From assembly GCA_947462335.1 (NCBI GenBank), contig OX381709.1, positions 39,364,904-39,428,903 on the forward strand: DNA of 64,000 nt, read 5' to 3'. This DNA is from Harmothoe impar (Eukaryota; Annelida; Polychaeta; Phyllodocida; Polynoidae). This document shows, piece after piece, positions 24,276-36,937 of the stretch (its first letter is position 1; the number at the start of each line of letters is the position of its first letter). A program made the position numbers and the translations under genes. The notes under the pieces were generated by a model. It searched no databases, had not been told where the DNA came from, and was given only the letters and a program-made list of their open reading frames with translations.

Positions 24276-26934
24276 CTATCACTTGTAGCCACGGATTGTT
24301 TCCTACTCCTACCCACAACCAGTCACTGCTATCTCAGACCCTGTGAGTCGGAGTCCTCTGAACAACGCTATCTTGATCGGCATGCATCTAGACAGTGTTG
24401 GATATTGATCCAAAGGGGAAGTAAAAAGGTGTTTTTAAGGGGTGTTTTATAAATTAGTTGTTATTTTATAGAGCCTGGTGGAGGTGCCGATTAGATCCCT
24501 CAAGGTGTGTGTGTGTGGAAGGGAGGGGAGGGGTATGTATCTACCATTAGTCAGATAGCCTAGCAGATCCCGTTACCAAGTCTTTATAATCTATGGCGCT
24601 GGAGGCTGAAATACTAATTGAATCCCGCTGCGGTGCAATCATATTGCAGCCTTGGTAATTGAATCAGCGAACACCAAGGGGCTGAGCTGCTATGTATAAA
24701 TAGGTTCTGCTCCGATCTGCTCGGATATGAGCAAGTGAGCAATTCCTCCCATTAACTCACGAGTGATGGGAATTGGCAGCATGCACTTTCAACTCCCTTG
24801 TCAAAGACACGCAATTATTTGCAAACCTTTGCGAAACTACTCTGAAGCCACATGCGAAGCCACAATTTTGAAAGTGACAAATTATTTGCATTGCATTTCC
24901 CTGAAAGGAAGGATTCTTGGGGGAGGGGAGGGTTAAAGGCTGAGCTGAATATGATCTCCCCAGACAGAACCTGAAGAATAAGACAAAGTGGCATGCAAAG
25001 TGAAGACACGAAAAAGCATGGAGTTCCAAACAAAGGGCTGGCGTGTCTGGTTTTCAGTTACGGGTCTTATTTCTCCCCTTTTTAGGTTCTGCTTTTGTCC
25101 ACTAAACAGCTTCTATAGGGGTGTCTTCAGAGGCCAGCCCAGGGGTTTCTATGTAGCAGGCACTGCAATTTCCTGGTTGATAAACCCCGGTCGATAAATA
25201 AACAATGAAAATGAGAATTAGAAAAAAGAATACTGACAAACTATTTACATTGTTTCCTTACGTGGAACATAATAGGATGTCTTTGGATGTGATACTACAA
25301 TAGTGCAACCGTACCTATAAGCAATTACATGGCTGAAAGGGGTAGGTTAGCCTTGGCTGTGTGGGTGGGAAGAGATCTTAAGAGACACTGCCAACAAGAA
25401 TACTAACTTCTTCTTGGCATAGATCAATGCCATCGAATCAGGACATTGGGGCTGGCGATAACATGCCAGCTTACGTTATGGCTCTATAGACTCGATGACT
25501 GTAGCACTCTGATGGCGGTAGTATAGTGGAAAGAAAGGGAACTGATATACAGCTGGTATATCTGGTGTCTAAGTATTTGCTTCCATCTTGTATGTAATAA
25601 TTTATGGGACCGTTGGCTGTTGGGACCAGCCCGGCTAACAAAGGTTCCTGATAAACCAGGACAGCATGGCGGTCTGTGAATACTGACCCGTTACATGTAG
25701 AACTGTAAAAGGAGTTAAACGAATGTTAGCGACCACCACAGCACTTCACACCCATACTTAGAAATTAGCCCGAAGGATAAGTGTTTGTGATGGTAGTCGG
25801 GCGGACTGGGTACTGCAGTCTTTCAAATTCATTTGAAAGTCAATAGTATCGATTTTACCATCGTCAAATGACTTTAAATGATGTTAAAACTGGGTCCTGC
25901 AAGTCTGCCGGCTTTATCCAAGACACACACATACATCATCAGAGGCTGCGCCGTTATCTCTGCTTAAAAATGCAAAACGGACACTCGATAGCTTGCAGTA
26001 GTGGGGCTTGGTGTGTTTTAGATATTTTTCTGCTTTTTGATGTAAGCAGGAGAGATCTCTAATGGCCCCAATGTTTGATGTTCTGTGCAGAATGGCTTTA
26101 CATCCATCTCATCACAAACAGATTTAAGTAGTGTTTTTGTATGTGTTTGCCAATGGTGGGCGTTCCTTCTTTATGGGGATGAAGTCTCATAGCTAGCTGC
26201 GTTTATATTGTCTTAAGGCTGGGGAAACAGCAGCAGGCAGTACTCGGTCTATTCCCATATACCATGACAGGGTAGCCCCCCTGTCCCCGCCTCCTACTGT
26301 AGAAGTGTCCCCGTCCGTTAGGGCTGCGGTGATGGAGGAGTGGCATCCCCCTCTGTCTGGTGACGTACCAGTCATGCAGGGTGCGTCTCAAGACAAATAG
26401 GCACTCTCCCTGTGTGCTCGCCACTCGCTATTCATTAGAAAACCGGACCCCTGACTCTGACAGTAGACGTGCAGTCCATATTAGGATAGGCGGACAGGCC
26501 CCCATCCTATAGCTATGGAAGCCATCTATCAAGCATTGCCACTGACCTATGACAGGCGGCTTGCCAGGGGGGCAGCAAAGGAAAAATGTAGGGTAGAAAA
26601 AAAGGTATATTATTGGAGGATATATCTATGGTACAATGGGGGAGTGTGGCATATCGGAATTCCACCCTAGCCCCATACTATAGCCCTGCCAGCATACCAC
26701 ATACCGACAACAGCAGGGAGTCACTCAGACCTGCTCACTAATAATGGGAGCAGCTCGACTCGCTACCACATTTTGTCAGCCCACTTAACCTTTTACTACC
26801 TGTACATATACAGTTCTCCGTAAGTGGCCGCCAGAGAAATTGGCCAACCAAACAACCAAGGCCTGTATTGCTACAAAGCTCATGGCTACATGCAAATATT
26901 ATGTTTTCTTAATCTGACCTTTCTGCTGCAACCA

Positions 26935-26970
26935 AGATCCATGGCTGTTCACAGATCCATGGCTGTTCAC
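26935..26970. repeat. 18-bp perfect tandem duplication
   Basis: AGATCCATGGCTGTTCAC occurs twice, back to back, without mismatch. Confidence 0.9.
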
Positions 26971-28450
26971 TTGAATGAATAGTTCATTATTCTTACCCAT
27001 CCTCGCCTGATAAGATTTCTTGCAAATACATCAACATTAGAAATATGAAAAAAAACTGTAACCCGGCCGGGACCTTTGAATCTCCATAATTATTATGACA
27101 TTGACTAAGAAGTGAATGGAAGAAGGCGATCAATTGAATTCCTTCAGCATTGATCGATCTTCTCTCTGGTTTAATGGTGTCGTTCCTATATGTGCTACCT
27201 TTGGTTACGGATAAAAGGGCCCTACACCCGTCCAATGTGATTAAGCAAGAAAAGGTCTGGGTGCGACAAATTGGTTCATCAATAGTACCCATCTAATGGC
27301 TACTAATTTAACTTATGACGTCACAGGAATAGGGCGTCAAATTTGGCACGGCACAGGATGTTCATACCCTACTTCCTTTCACTACTGAGGGTTCTGGGAC
27401 TACCGGGTACTTTCCATAATCAATCAGTAGCCATTGGTGGCTGTGATATTAACTGCAATAACATTACTAATGATTAAACACAGGCATGACAGTGATTTAT
27501 AACAAGATGTGTCGGTTGGGGTTATTACGGTATAGCACAAACTTGCAGTTCTGTAGCTGATTCCACTGCCCCTTAGGGGGCCCCTGAGTCTGTGCCTGCC
27601 ACGCGTCTAATTATCTCCTATTTGTTCATGTATTTGTTCAGTAAACACAGGAGCATGTTCTGCCTTTGTACAATGGCAAGTTGAATAGGGCCGTTTTATT
27701 CCACTGGCGATGGGCATAATCGACAGAACAAGCTGAACTTGATCCATGTCAGTAACATGTGCAGCATGTAAGGGAGCCTTCTACGTAGACTTGGTGGAAG
27801 GTGGAGGGAGGGGTTACAGACATAGGAAATGCATCATCGCTATGATGTTAAATGGCTCAGGTTCAGCTACACCCCAGCACCCTCACATGCATCCATGGGT
27901 ATTGATGTTTTTTATGGTACATATGCATTTCATTGCATTTTAACAGAATTGAGAGGCAGATATTTACTCATTCTGGCATTGTGCCAATGGATCGTAACCT
28001 CTTATTTATAGCAACTATCGAATTGAAATTATTAAATTGCTATCCTTTGGTTTAGTTAACGTTGCTGCATGTGGAGCCAGTTAATTTGTCTTCCGGCAAT
28101 TTCCGACCTGTAAATATACAACCTAAATGGCTCGCCGGTTGTGGCTCAGTATTTCTGCTGGAGACTGGTGCTAGTCAGTGTATGAAATACATGTCTAATA
28201 ATAAAGGTTATATCATAAGTCAAAGTCATTTTAAGGAGATAATCGTTGGATAATCATGAACCCCTCAAAACAATGCTCGCCATAAGTACGTATACCTGTA
28301 CAATACATGTGCTAGCTGTACATGTCGTCATGTTATCAAACTCTTGTACCTAAACTCTAGGAGTTGGAAAGATTTGGATGATTCTAATCCACTTCCAGGG
28401 TGACAGATAACAGCAGGTAGTCCACGACCGCACCATCCGAGGTGTTAGAA

Positions 28451-28482
28451 TACCGGGCAGACAGACAAATACATGCCCGGTA
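28451..28482. repeat. Short inverted repeat
   Basis: TACCGGGCA (28451-28459) and TGCCCGGTA (28474-28482) form a perfect 9-bp stem with a 14-nt loop. Not followed by a T-run, so no terminator is implied. Confidence 0.7.
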
Positions 28483-30734
28483 CCTTATCTAGCTGTCCAA
28501 ATGCCGGCTGGGCCGGGCAGACATTTCCAATAAAGCCTGGAGTGCCAGCAACAGGCCTCCATTCCATGCAGAGAAAAACAAGACAAGACCAGTCCTGTCT
28601 GTATTGCCTACCGAATGGTCATACTTTATTGCTGATTGAATAGGCAAATATATCGCAATATTGCTGTGAGTATTGGCTGTGGTAGAGTTGTAAAGGGTGG
28701 AAATAGAAGCTGCATCCTGGCAGGGGGCCCAACGCTCTACTGGAAGTCTTGGCTGGAGAACAATTGGCTTTTATGGGCCCCTGGATGTCACGGCTAGACT
28801 GGATTAAGCGTGATTTATGACTAGATTATATGAGGGGTAATATTAGATTGGCCCAGTAGTGTCTTGCATGCACAGCCATTAATTAAGACAGATTACCAGA
28901 AAATCCCTATTCCTAAATCTTCGGTAAAGTCTAGTCATTTTGTTGCCAATGCAAGTCTACATTCCAATAATGTCACAGCTCCTCATATTCTCCAGCCCCA
29001 GCTCTAGAATCGTAGAATGATATCTGCAGATATGCTCTGATGGCATCCTCAGTATTCTGCCTGAAGAACTGATGAAAACTTTACCTCTTTTTTTGCGCTG
29101 AGATGTGATTCATACTCACACCTTCTATGACATTTAATACACCTTCCTGGACCTTTCATCCACCGTTGGATGCACCATCCCTCATCAGTCCCTCGTCCAT
29201 CCATCCACTCTATCCCCAAAAGGCCTTAGCCCTGCTGTTCTAATCCCCTGTATAAGCCCCGACATGTGGGGGATAGCCCGCGCTGAAAGGTAGAGGGTGA
29301 GAATTGATGTAGCACCTTGTTGTCCCTGGTCAGAGAACAGGGCATTTGTTTCTGCAGACACTGTTCCCAGGCCTGTAGGAGTCTGTAGTAACCCCCCACC
29401 CCGCCACCAATAGCTCCACAACTACAAGCCTTGCCCGAGGCTGTGGTCGGGTGTCCAGTGCAAATATAAATCACCCCGACCAAAGGCTACCGCTGTCTGA
29501 ATAGCACGTCCTGTTCGACCCTAGACACGACCTCTCCACTTTATCTAAAATTCCTCCCACTCCATACGCAAGCGCGATGCTGACAGTGTGCAACCATTAG
29601 GAATCATGGCACAGGTATTGTTCTCGATTTACTTTCCATAAAAATGTTCAAAGTGATATCAGAGTGATGCACAGAGATGGTCTAACATCTAAAGGAAAGT
29701 ATGCGCTGCTCTGTAACATCCTCCATGAACTGCTACAGAACTGCACGGCTTTGATAATAAATAGCTCACATGATTGTGTCCCTGTGCCTTTACAATGCGC
29801 AGAGGACTGTCCTGATGTCAGATATAACATCTTTAGGCGGCCGCCATGGCGCCTTTACCGCTCATATAGCGCGATCAGCCACCACAAAAAGTCATTTTAT
29901 TGCATCTTCAAGTGGGTATGGCTGATATATGGGACATATGGGCGTATTTATACTGTCTATCGATGGGGATGGGGACACATATGCTGGTGGATCAGCCATT
30001 TCGAAGTGTCTAGAAGGGGATGGAGATGCTGCAATATGCCTGGTACACCCATACATCTGACTATAAACTAGGGCTGACTCAGAGTAATGTCCTAATGGCA
30101 GACCAATACTACAGCCAGATGCTCACCTGTAAGCCTATACGGCTGTATGTTACTAAGAGGACTGTGTCCTCCACAACAAGGCAAGTAAAGGTCAGCCGCT
30201 GTACCTCCAGCACTTAATGGTCAGCAGATTTTATGATTAGTAAGACTAGTATCAGCAGGACTTAATAGCTGATCTCCTCCCTCCTCCAGGGGAGCAGGTG
30301 GGTCACTGCTGTCTTACCGTGCATAGTACAGCTGAACAACCTATGCATATTGCAGTTGTCAACTCGCTATGGTCAGCAATTATGATGCAACTAATAGCTG
30401 TTTCATCACAATCTGAGTAAGTCATCGATATGTGCTTAATACTGTCGGTTGAAGCTATTTCTCAGTGGTATCATATTCAATGGATTTCGACAGTATGTTG
30501 TCCAGTAGGATTGGTGTCATCATGCTTTTGCCTCTACTGCCCTAAGTGCGTTTGTAATAATTATTGCAGACAACCATATCATGATTTCACACTTAGTTTT
30601 TATCTAACTCTTCCAATAGTTCAGTATAATTTAGTACTTGTAGCAGTGCCATATGGTACTTAATTCATAGCAGCATTGCACTGGCCATGCTGAGATGCCA
30701 TTCACTGTTTACTAGAAGCCAAACAGTATTACAC

Positions 30735-30960
30735 CCGAACGTGACGATTTGAACGGCGTTTTCGCGACCTCTCGTCAGGCGGCGACACTAGCCGTCCTGC
30801 GGCGGATACCCAATGCCCCCTTCTCACCACTGGGGTCACGTCCGTCACGCCACCGCCAGGGGGACCGCCGGAAGTGGGTGCTGATTGGTCAGATCCCCTC
30901 ACGTGACCAGTGGTTGACAGGTGGTGGATTTGGGGCGGGGACCTGTGGGCGAATTGTCAT
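30735..30960. promoter_or_regulatory. CpG-rich promoter-like block
   Basis: A CpG-dense island in otherwise ordinary DNA. Recognisable factor sites are packed within 90 bp: ETS core CCGGAAGTG (30868-30876), inverted CCAAT box ATTGGT (30884-30889), E-box CACGTGAC (30900-30907) and GC box GGGGCGGGG (30932-30940). A CTCF-like CCGCCAGGGGG lies just upstream (about 30853-30863). This combination typifies TATA-less housekeeping-type animal promoters. The 103-codon frame over it (30749-31060) is probably a by-product of stop-poor CpG-rich sequence. Transcription direction is not clear. Confidence 0.45.
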
Positions 30961-33780
30961 CTCCGTGTATGTCATCTGCTTCCTACACTGTGTAGATCTG
31001 GCTGCAGCACTGAAATTAGTCATGACAGACTTGAACTTGGGAACACACACTAGTTATTAGAGTGCCCGGAGATAATGGTAGAGGACTGAAGTAAGTGGAG
31101 CTACCCCTGGTCTTCATAAGGGTGGTGTTTCTGGTTAAAACGCCAAAGGATAAATGACCAGAGATAACTGCAAAATATAAAGTACAATGTATTCAAAGTG
31201 ACTCCTCTCCTAGTGAGTCGCTACGAATTTCTATTGTATCGGGCATACTTTTCCATAGAGAAAAGGCGATCATAGGCAGTGTTAAAATGAAGTAGAAAGA
31301 ATGCAATGGGGTTGGTAAGAGCGGCATGTCTAGGTGGCCAGTCCTACAAAGGAGATAAGGACGACCACATTCCACTCGTTTGGCGTGAACACATCATTGG
31401 GACATGATGCGGTAGTTTGTATGCGCCCCCCGATGTGGAACCAGTCTGGGTGCCGTCTCCCTCCCACCCGGCCATGATATAACTGGGGGCTGCCTTTTAC
31501 GGCCCCTACAGTGAGGGGCGGGGGTCTCCTAGACGCCGCCCGAGCTGCTCAGAGCAGCTGATTTACGCCCTGCAGTGTTTGGCGGAGAAGGCAACGGGAG
31601 GTTCGAGCTGGGGACTTGGCGTTTCCTCCGCTGTAAAGGCATTGTGTATCTGGGGTGTATTTATGATATGATAGTCTCCACTGGTGTTGACCCACCCCTC
31701 AGCCAGCCCCCTGTGCCAATGCCTTGAATCTCCCACTGGGCAGTAATCCCTGCTAGATCTAAGTATCTACAGGGGAGGCTGAGGAGGTTGTAGCCGAGGT
31801 CAGGGGAGTACGGATAAACCTGTCTACTAGGGCCCCCTGCAACCACACCCTAACTCTATAGATCTACACAAGTACATCGCCATCCCCCTTACTGCTGCCA
31901 CAGCCTTGGCCTTTGACTTCTATTTACAACAACCTCCCCCAACCTCCCTCTTATGGGCTATACCCAACCGGACAAACCTCGGGTCTATATGCCAATTTAC
32001 CTTGGCGTATTGGTTGTACATCTTAAATCAACCAGGAGTCTTCTCATTTATTATAAACGTTCTTTCCATTTTGCCATAGCTATATTCCTCCTCTGATCGT
32101 TTTGGCATGAGGTATGCTGTCCTCGGCATCACAAGCGTGGCCTTTACCAATACCATAGCTACTACCTCTGTACTCTTAAAAGACTTGGCATTCTCTGCTA
32201 AAGCCTCTTCTTGCTATCCCACTGTCCTTCCTTTATGCCATAAGCCGTGCCATTGTCCAGGGCATCGTTCTCAAGCTACATCATATCTTGGAGCTATACA
32301 ATCCACAATGGTTGGTATACTCTCCATACAGAATTCACCCTCCGGCTATAGGCCCCACCTTTTACCATTGATATCGATTTGGCCTAACTCCAAGCAACTA
32401 CCTATAGTAATAAGTGGCGTTGGGCTAGCAGGAATACCCTGCCCCTTATATACCCCACATTTGCCTTTAAACCTATAGAGTGAGGGCACTGGGTCATATA
32501 TACAGAATGCGCCAGACCCGGCCTTTATTTTTGTTTTCAGTCCCATGCCATGGTAAAATCAATATCGTATACCCAGGATGGTGTCATAATCGAAACAGTC
32601 AGCAAGGCCCCCTATCCTTTTACTTTGTATCTCACGCCCTGGAGGCTACGCCGATAGGCGGGGTGGGAGTTTACACATTATATGCTACCACCACCCTTCC
32701 TCCTCCAGCAGTGTCTAATGCATATAGAGATTTTCATTTTTATGTCTGGTCACCCCAGCTCTATCTCAGGCGCTAGAGACTTGAATATGTCTACATGACA
32801 TAGACGGACTTTCGCTGGCATACTGCGCTAGTATACAGGGGGTAGAAGATGATTTGCATCGTGAGAAGAAGGGGGAGGTGTATGGTTAGATATTCTACCT
32901 CCCAAGTGAATCGGCGCTTTTGTTGTAAATATGATTACAGTGCGCCGGCCTCTCGGGCGCAATTTGTGTGGTTGTTTTATGAAGATTGTCGAGGCTTACC
33001 CGCCAGTAATAGTATCAGGATGCCACTGGATACGGTAGCGACGCCAATGGATAGGCTGTAGCAACTATCTACATCCCCTTCAATGGCCCTCATCCTGTCT
33101 ATACCCTGGCCCAACGTTCTCCAGATGTTTTCTGCTGCTTTAATAGCCAACGGGAAATGTCACCCATGGCGGTGCTAGAGGGGTCAAGTTTAAATGTCCA
33201 GTGGGCGCGGCCATTTCCTGATTTGATACTGGCAAGAAAAGTGCTGAGAATAGCTGCTACATGGATTCCGTAGTGAACGGAAAGAATTATTTCATTGGTG
33301 ATATGACTATCTACAACCGTTGATCATGGCCGATTTAGTAAAATACTTCTTCTATATAAAGACAAGTGTATTTAGGGGCATTATTGTCAATAGGCAGCTA
33401 TGGCCCTAGTAAAGCGTCTTTGCTATCAGAGTGTCCCATATGCAGTGGTAGAATTGCATTGGAATACCTCTCTGCATTGCCAGGTGCTCACAGACAGAGT
33501 ATCGTGGTGAGAAACACCATCCTCCTGGAGTCTTTTTAAGCTTTACTCTCGTGCCTGTCACCAGGCAGTGTTAACCAACAATCCCCCGGCTCGTGTCCTT
33601 TACTCAAACCCTGATCAAACCAGGCATTATTCTCCCCAAGCCATAGTTGTTCATTCCGAATGGAATTATGGTTTTAATTGAACGCGCAGGAGACTGAAAG
33701 AGAGATGAATGTAGTGTTTCTGCTGCAGAAAATTGTCACTGTTATTTTTGTGTAATTTAGTTTTGGGCTTTTGTGTGCAG

Positions 33781-33847
33781 CCTCTACGCTGAACCATATC
33801 AAACTCATAGGTCATGTTGAGTTCGCTGTGTTATGTGAGGTTCCATA
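33781..33847 (+). CDS. Possible internal exon (67 nt)
   Basis: A T-rich acceptor ending TTTTGTGTGCAG (33780) precedes 67 bases open in one frame, followed by GTAAAT (33848). The frame gives an ordinary-looking peptide (STLNHIKLIGHVEF and onward). The donor is only moderate, and no neighbouring exon was linked. Chance is likely. Confidence 0.13.
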
Positions 33848-34273
33848 GTAAATTGTTTACCTCGATCCTTACTTAATATTCCTAAGACCGACAATCACTC
33901 GGGGGTACAGTTGTAAGTTTCCCTACCAGATCAAATGTGACACCGTTCTGAAATATAGGAATATAGGTAAATGGGAGGAGAAATTCTGGAAGTCAAATTT
34001 AGACGGACACTATAACAAGTGGTGATTGCAGTACTGTGAACGGAGTGTATTAGTAAAACCAAACGAGGGTGAAGTGTTGCAATTATCTTTTCCTTCTGGA
34101 ACCACGGTAGGCCAGGGTAATGTTCAGCTTGAATGGCGTATACATGTCGAGCTGACATTCTGACCTAAGTTAAAGTTTCCGTTAGTGAATTATTTCTATT
34201 CTCAGATGTGTAATTGGTACATTGCTTATCAGCTACGTTGTAACAGCTGTGTAACATATGATAGAAACTCTGA

Positions 34274-34310
34274 CTTTGTCATAGACGTAACGCTTTGTCA
34301 TAGACGTAAC
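34274..34310. repeat. 19-bp tandem duplication
   Basis: CTTTGTCATAGACGTAAC occurs twice with one spacer base, giving a 19-bp period. Confidence 0.9.
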
Positions 34311-34976
34311 ATTGCATGAACAACTCAGCCATTCAACGCCCAGGCACTATACCTTCTGCTGGACAATGATTGGGACCAAACGCTGCACTTGAATTATGTG
34401 TACTAATGTGCTTATCTAAATTTGCATAGAGCTTGGCATGTAGCAGCACCCGTGCTGGAGTATATACTCAGGGGTTGGGTGGCAGTAACACTTGATTGGA
34501 ATAATCAGGTTCTCCGAGGCTATGTAAGTCCCCTAGCTTTGACCTTGGATTAGTGAAATTGGGAACGGCATGCTGGCAAGATTGTAAATGGTGCTTCCTT
34601 TGGTTCTGATCCAGATATTTGAATGGACCTACAGACACGTTACCATTGGATAGCATCCGACCTTCTCCAGTAACTTCAATCGTTGGGAAAGCTTGTTCAC
34701 CCTCAAATTGTTCTCATTCCAAATTGTGATCCGTGTATGTCTTCATACCCTAGGAAAATATTAAGGGGAATCTTCTATGTATTGACATGGGTTTTATTTT
34801 ACCTAAAATGTCCACGGTAATGTGGCTTCCCATAGGGAGTTTGTATTACATGTAGGTGCCTTCCCGACCCTGAGTGTCCTCCCCACTCTGGTCTCTCACG
34901 GTTTCGTTGCCTACTCCCAGATGTGACTATCTATCGGGGCTTCTTTCACAGCAGTAGGGAATCTGGCTTTCCATTT

Positions 34977-35321
34977 GGGAGCCCCTATGCTGTTAGTGGG
35001 GTACTCTCGTTCCCAAACCCTTCCGAAGGAAGGCTCTGGTAACTGCCAAATGTTGGGATTTTGCTGGGTCTGGGCAACCCCTGCTGGTAGCTTGGAACCC
35101 GCGAACAGGAACAGGAAATGGAACCAGAAAGGCTGATGGTAAATCTACCTAAAACTACCATCATACATTCTGGTTCCATTTCCTGTTCGTGTTCGCTGGT
35201 TCCAGCCTACCAGCAGGGGTTGCCCAGACCCAGCAAAATCCAAAGTTCAAGGTCATTTGGCTGGCCCCAGAGCCTGACTTCGGAAGGATTTGGGAACGAG
35301 AGTATTAGTGGGGGTGCTCCC
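34977..35321. mobile_element. 345-bp foldback (near-palindromic) element
   Basis: Two arms of about 170 bp are inverted copies of each other, with small indels and roughly 85% or better identity by eye, around a short centre near 35150. Even the centre pairs (GATGGTA/TACCATC). The outer ends read GGGAGC on the left and GCTCCC on the right. Open frames on the two strands (34985-35179 minus, 35118-35393 plus) encode near-identical peptides because they are the same repeat read from each side, so they are not genes. No clear target-site duplication was seen. A foldback transposon or recent inverted duplication is the best reading. Confidence 0.8.
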
Positions 35322-35466
35322 GTCTTGGGGGTGCGTCAATCCAATCAGATGACGCCTATGGCAGCTGGGAGCGTCCTTTGCGTAAAATATTGATGTGTAT
35401 CTAACCGTAAACTGGGCCAGGGAGGACGGCCCTCAACCCCAGCCCCAAATCTGCCCTTTTACAGCA

Positions 35467-35479
35467 CCCCCCCCCCCCC
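35467..35479. repeat. C homopolymer (13 nt)
   Basis: An uninterrupted run of C, one of 13 G/C tracts of 9 or more bases in the window. Confidence 0.95.
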
Positions 35480-35691
35480 TACCCAATGTACCCGTAAGTA
35501 ACAACCCGGATCTCTAATGAACACTTGGGCTAGTTTGATGTTTTTCATTATCCTCAATTGTGCCTGCCCCTCTTGCCCTACTACAACGGTACCCCCTCCA
35601 CCCACATCCCTTCCCTGCAAACTAACAACCGATGGGCGCCTCTTACGTTGTATGCATGGTTTCCTCTTCCCCTGGAGTTCTTCCCTATCAG

Positions 35692-35837
35692 CTACACTTC
35701 GTGGACTAGAAAGTGGCTTCTCTGATAGTGAAGAAGATATCGCCAGTCTCATCTCCGGGACGCCGGTGCCCATGTTTAATCCCCCCAACCTCCCCAAGTG
35801 GATAAACGAGAGCATTATTTGGGACACAGCCGTGTAG
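35692..35837 (+). CDS. Probable terminal coding exon, unrecognised protein
   Basis: A strong pyrimidine tract (about 35660-35690) ends in TATCAG at 35691. The downstream frame runs 47 codons after two phase bases to TAG at 35835-35837. AATAAA follows at 35846-35851 and 35857-35862. The peptide is protein-like: an acidic patch (FSDSEEDIASLISG) precedes a Pro/Asn/Trp-containing tail (NPPNLPKWINESIIWD). No family was recognised. The antisense strand is also open (35459-35827), a caution. Two AATAAA signals so close to the stop would mean a very short 3' UTR. Upstream exons were not found. The foldback element lies about 370 bp upstream. Confidence 0.35.
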
Positions 35838-36771
35838 GAAAGTATAATAAAGCAAAAATAAAGAGACTAAAACACCACCCTCACCAAGCAGCACCGAGTT
35901 CAATTTGAAAGTTTGAATATTCTGTGTTGAGACCTGGTTATCTCCCCCAGGCTCATATCCAGTTGGGGAGGGGCGATGAGGGATGCTGAGGACTTGGAGG
36001 GGAGTCTGCTCTCGTGACAAACGGCTCAGTGGCGTTTGAAGTTCGATCTCGTCAAGATTTAGGATCCAAAGGCGACAGGAGCTCGGGCAATTACAGGACA
36101 AAGAGGATCTAGTGCGCAGTGATCCTGCCGCTCTGATTATTTGCACTCTCTGGTGTGATGTGTCATTATCTGCCTCGTCGGCTTCCTATGCTATCAGCCC
36201 GATAAGCCAGCACAGTCTAAACACCGCGCTGTAGAGCTTAGCATGTGCATCTCTGGCTACTGAATACCCCCAGCTCTACCGTGTTTATATGGGTTTCCGT
36301 TTAGATCCATTTGACTAGAGAAATATTTTGACATAGATATTATCATTTAGGAGATAGTATCCAGGATTCAACCAGAGATTATGACATTGCTGCCAACACT
36401 CCTGGTCCAACGAGGATGGTTTATGAGTGGTGATCTGAATTAAAGGTCCCTTCTATAAAACGCAGCTGGTGTTGGCTGGGATTTCATTGAATATTCTGAT
36501 TTAATTGAGATGGGAAGTCTGTCAAATTCAAAATCAATGGATGTCCCTTTTCCAAACTTAATACCAATAAATTAGCATTTGCCCGTCTTATGTTTATGGT
36601 GGTAGAGATCCTCGGTAGATATAAAAAGATGCCACTTCATTATTCAGATTGCCAATCTTGACATAATCCTTCCTCACAGGATTGTTTGTCCTGTTATTTA
36701 TATGCGTCCACTGTTAAGCTTCCCTTTGATTTTAGGAGAGGGATATCACTTTCACTGAAGTTTTATTGCAG

Positions 36772-36868
36772 CTCACATTTCAATAGACTTTTGAAGTGGC
36801 TTCAGCCCCCTGAGTGTATCTGGGATCTGGACCCTGGGCTTGATGCTGTCTCGGCAATATATAAATAA
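36772..36868 (+). CDS. Possible terminal coding exon, unrecognised protein
   Basis: The acceptor TTTTATTGCAG ends at 36771. After one phase base the frame runs 31 codons to TAA at 36866-36868, which lies within AATAAA (36864-36869). The peptide (RLLKWLQPPECIWDLDPGLD within it) has plausible composition but no recognised family. A competing acceptor 36 bases upstream (GATTTTAG) opens a different, shorter frame. Located about 1 kb downstream of the candidate at 35692 and on the same strand. Could be an alternative last exon of the same gene or chance. Confidence 0.22.
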
Positions 36869-36937
36869 ATCCTCAGTAAACACTTCACTCAAAGGCATAA
36901 TAATTAATTAGGTTGTAGTCAGAAATCGAGTAAGTGG

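Larger units (their letters stand above)
24276..30734. other. Non-coding stretch
   Basis: Contains an octamer in an enhancer-like AT-rich block (24775-24900, ATTTGCAT at 24884-24891), a perfect short palindrome (25821-25840), an 18-bp tandem duplication (26935-26970), a CRE TGACGTCA near 27317, and a short GC-rich hairpin (28451-28482). The largest frame (29664-30071, 135 codons, plus) has no recognised domain. Confidence 0.5.
30961..34976. other. Non-coding stretch, with a weak exon candidate
   Basis: A second GC-rich patch lies at 31390-31640 and contains GAGCTGCTC (31542) immediately followed by AGAGCAGCTG. A 19-bp unit is tandemly duplicated at 34274-34310. Frames up to 123 codons (32107-32478) show no family features. 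Confidence 0.5.

Noticed and set aside
26993..27292. 99-codon minus-strand frame
   Set aside because: Ordinary composition but no splice boundaries or family features. Within chance expectation for this length.
29664..30071. 135-codon plus-strand frame as a gene
   Set aside because: The antisense strand is also open, the C-terminal half is Trp/Tyr/Arg-rich, and no domain or splice context is seen.
31580..31612. tRNA gene suggested by TTTGGCGGAGAAGGC and GGTTCGAGC
   Set aside because: The A-box-like and B-box-like words are only about 20 bases apart and no cloverleaf can be drawn.
34985..35393. Two similar proteins on opposite strands
   Set aside because: They are the two arms of one inverted repeat, so the similarity is structural and not evidence of duplicated genes.
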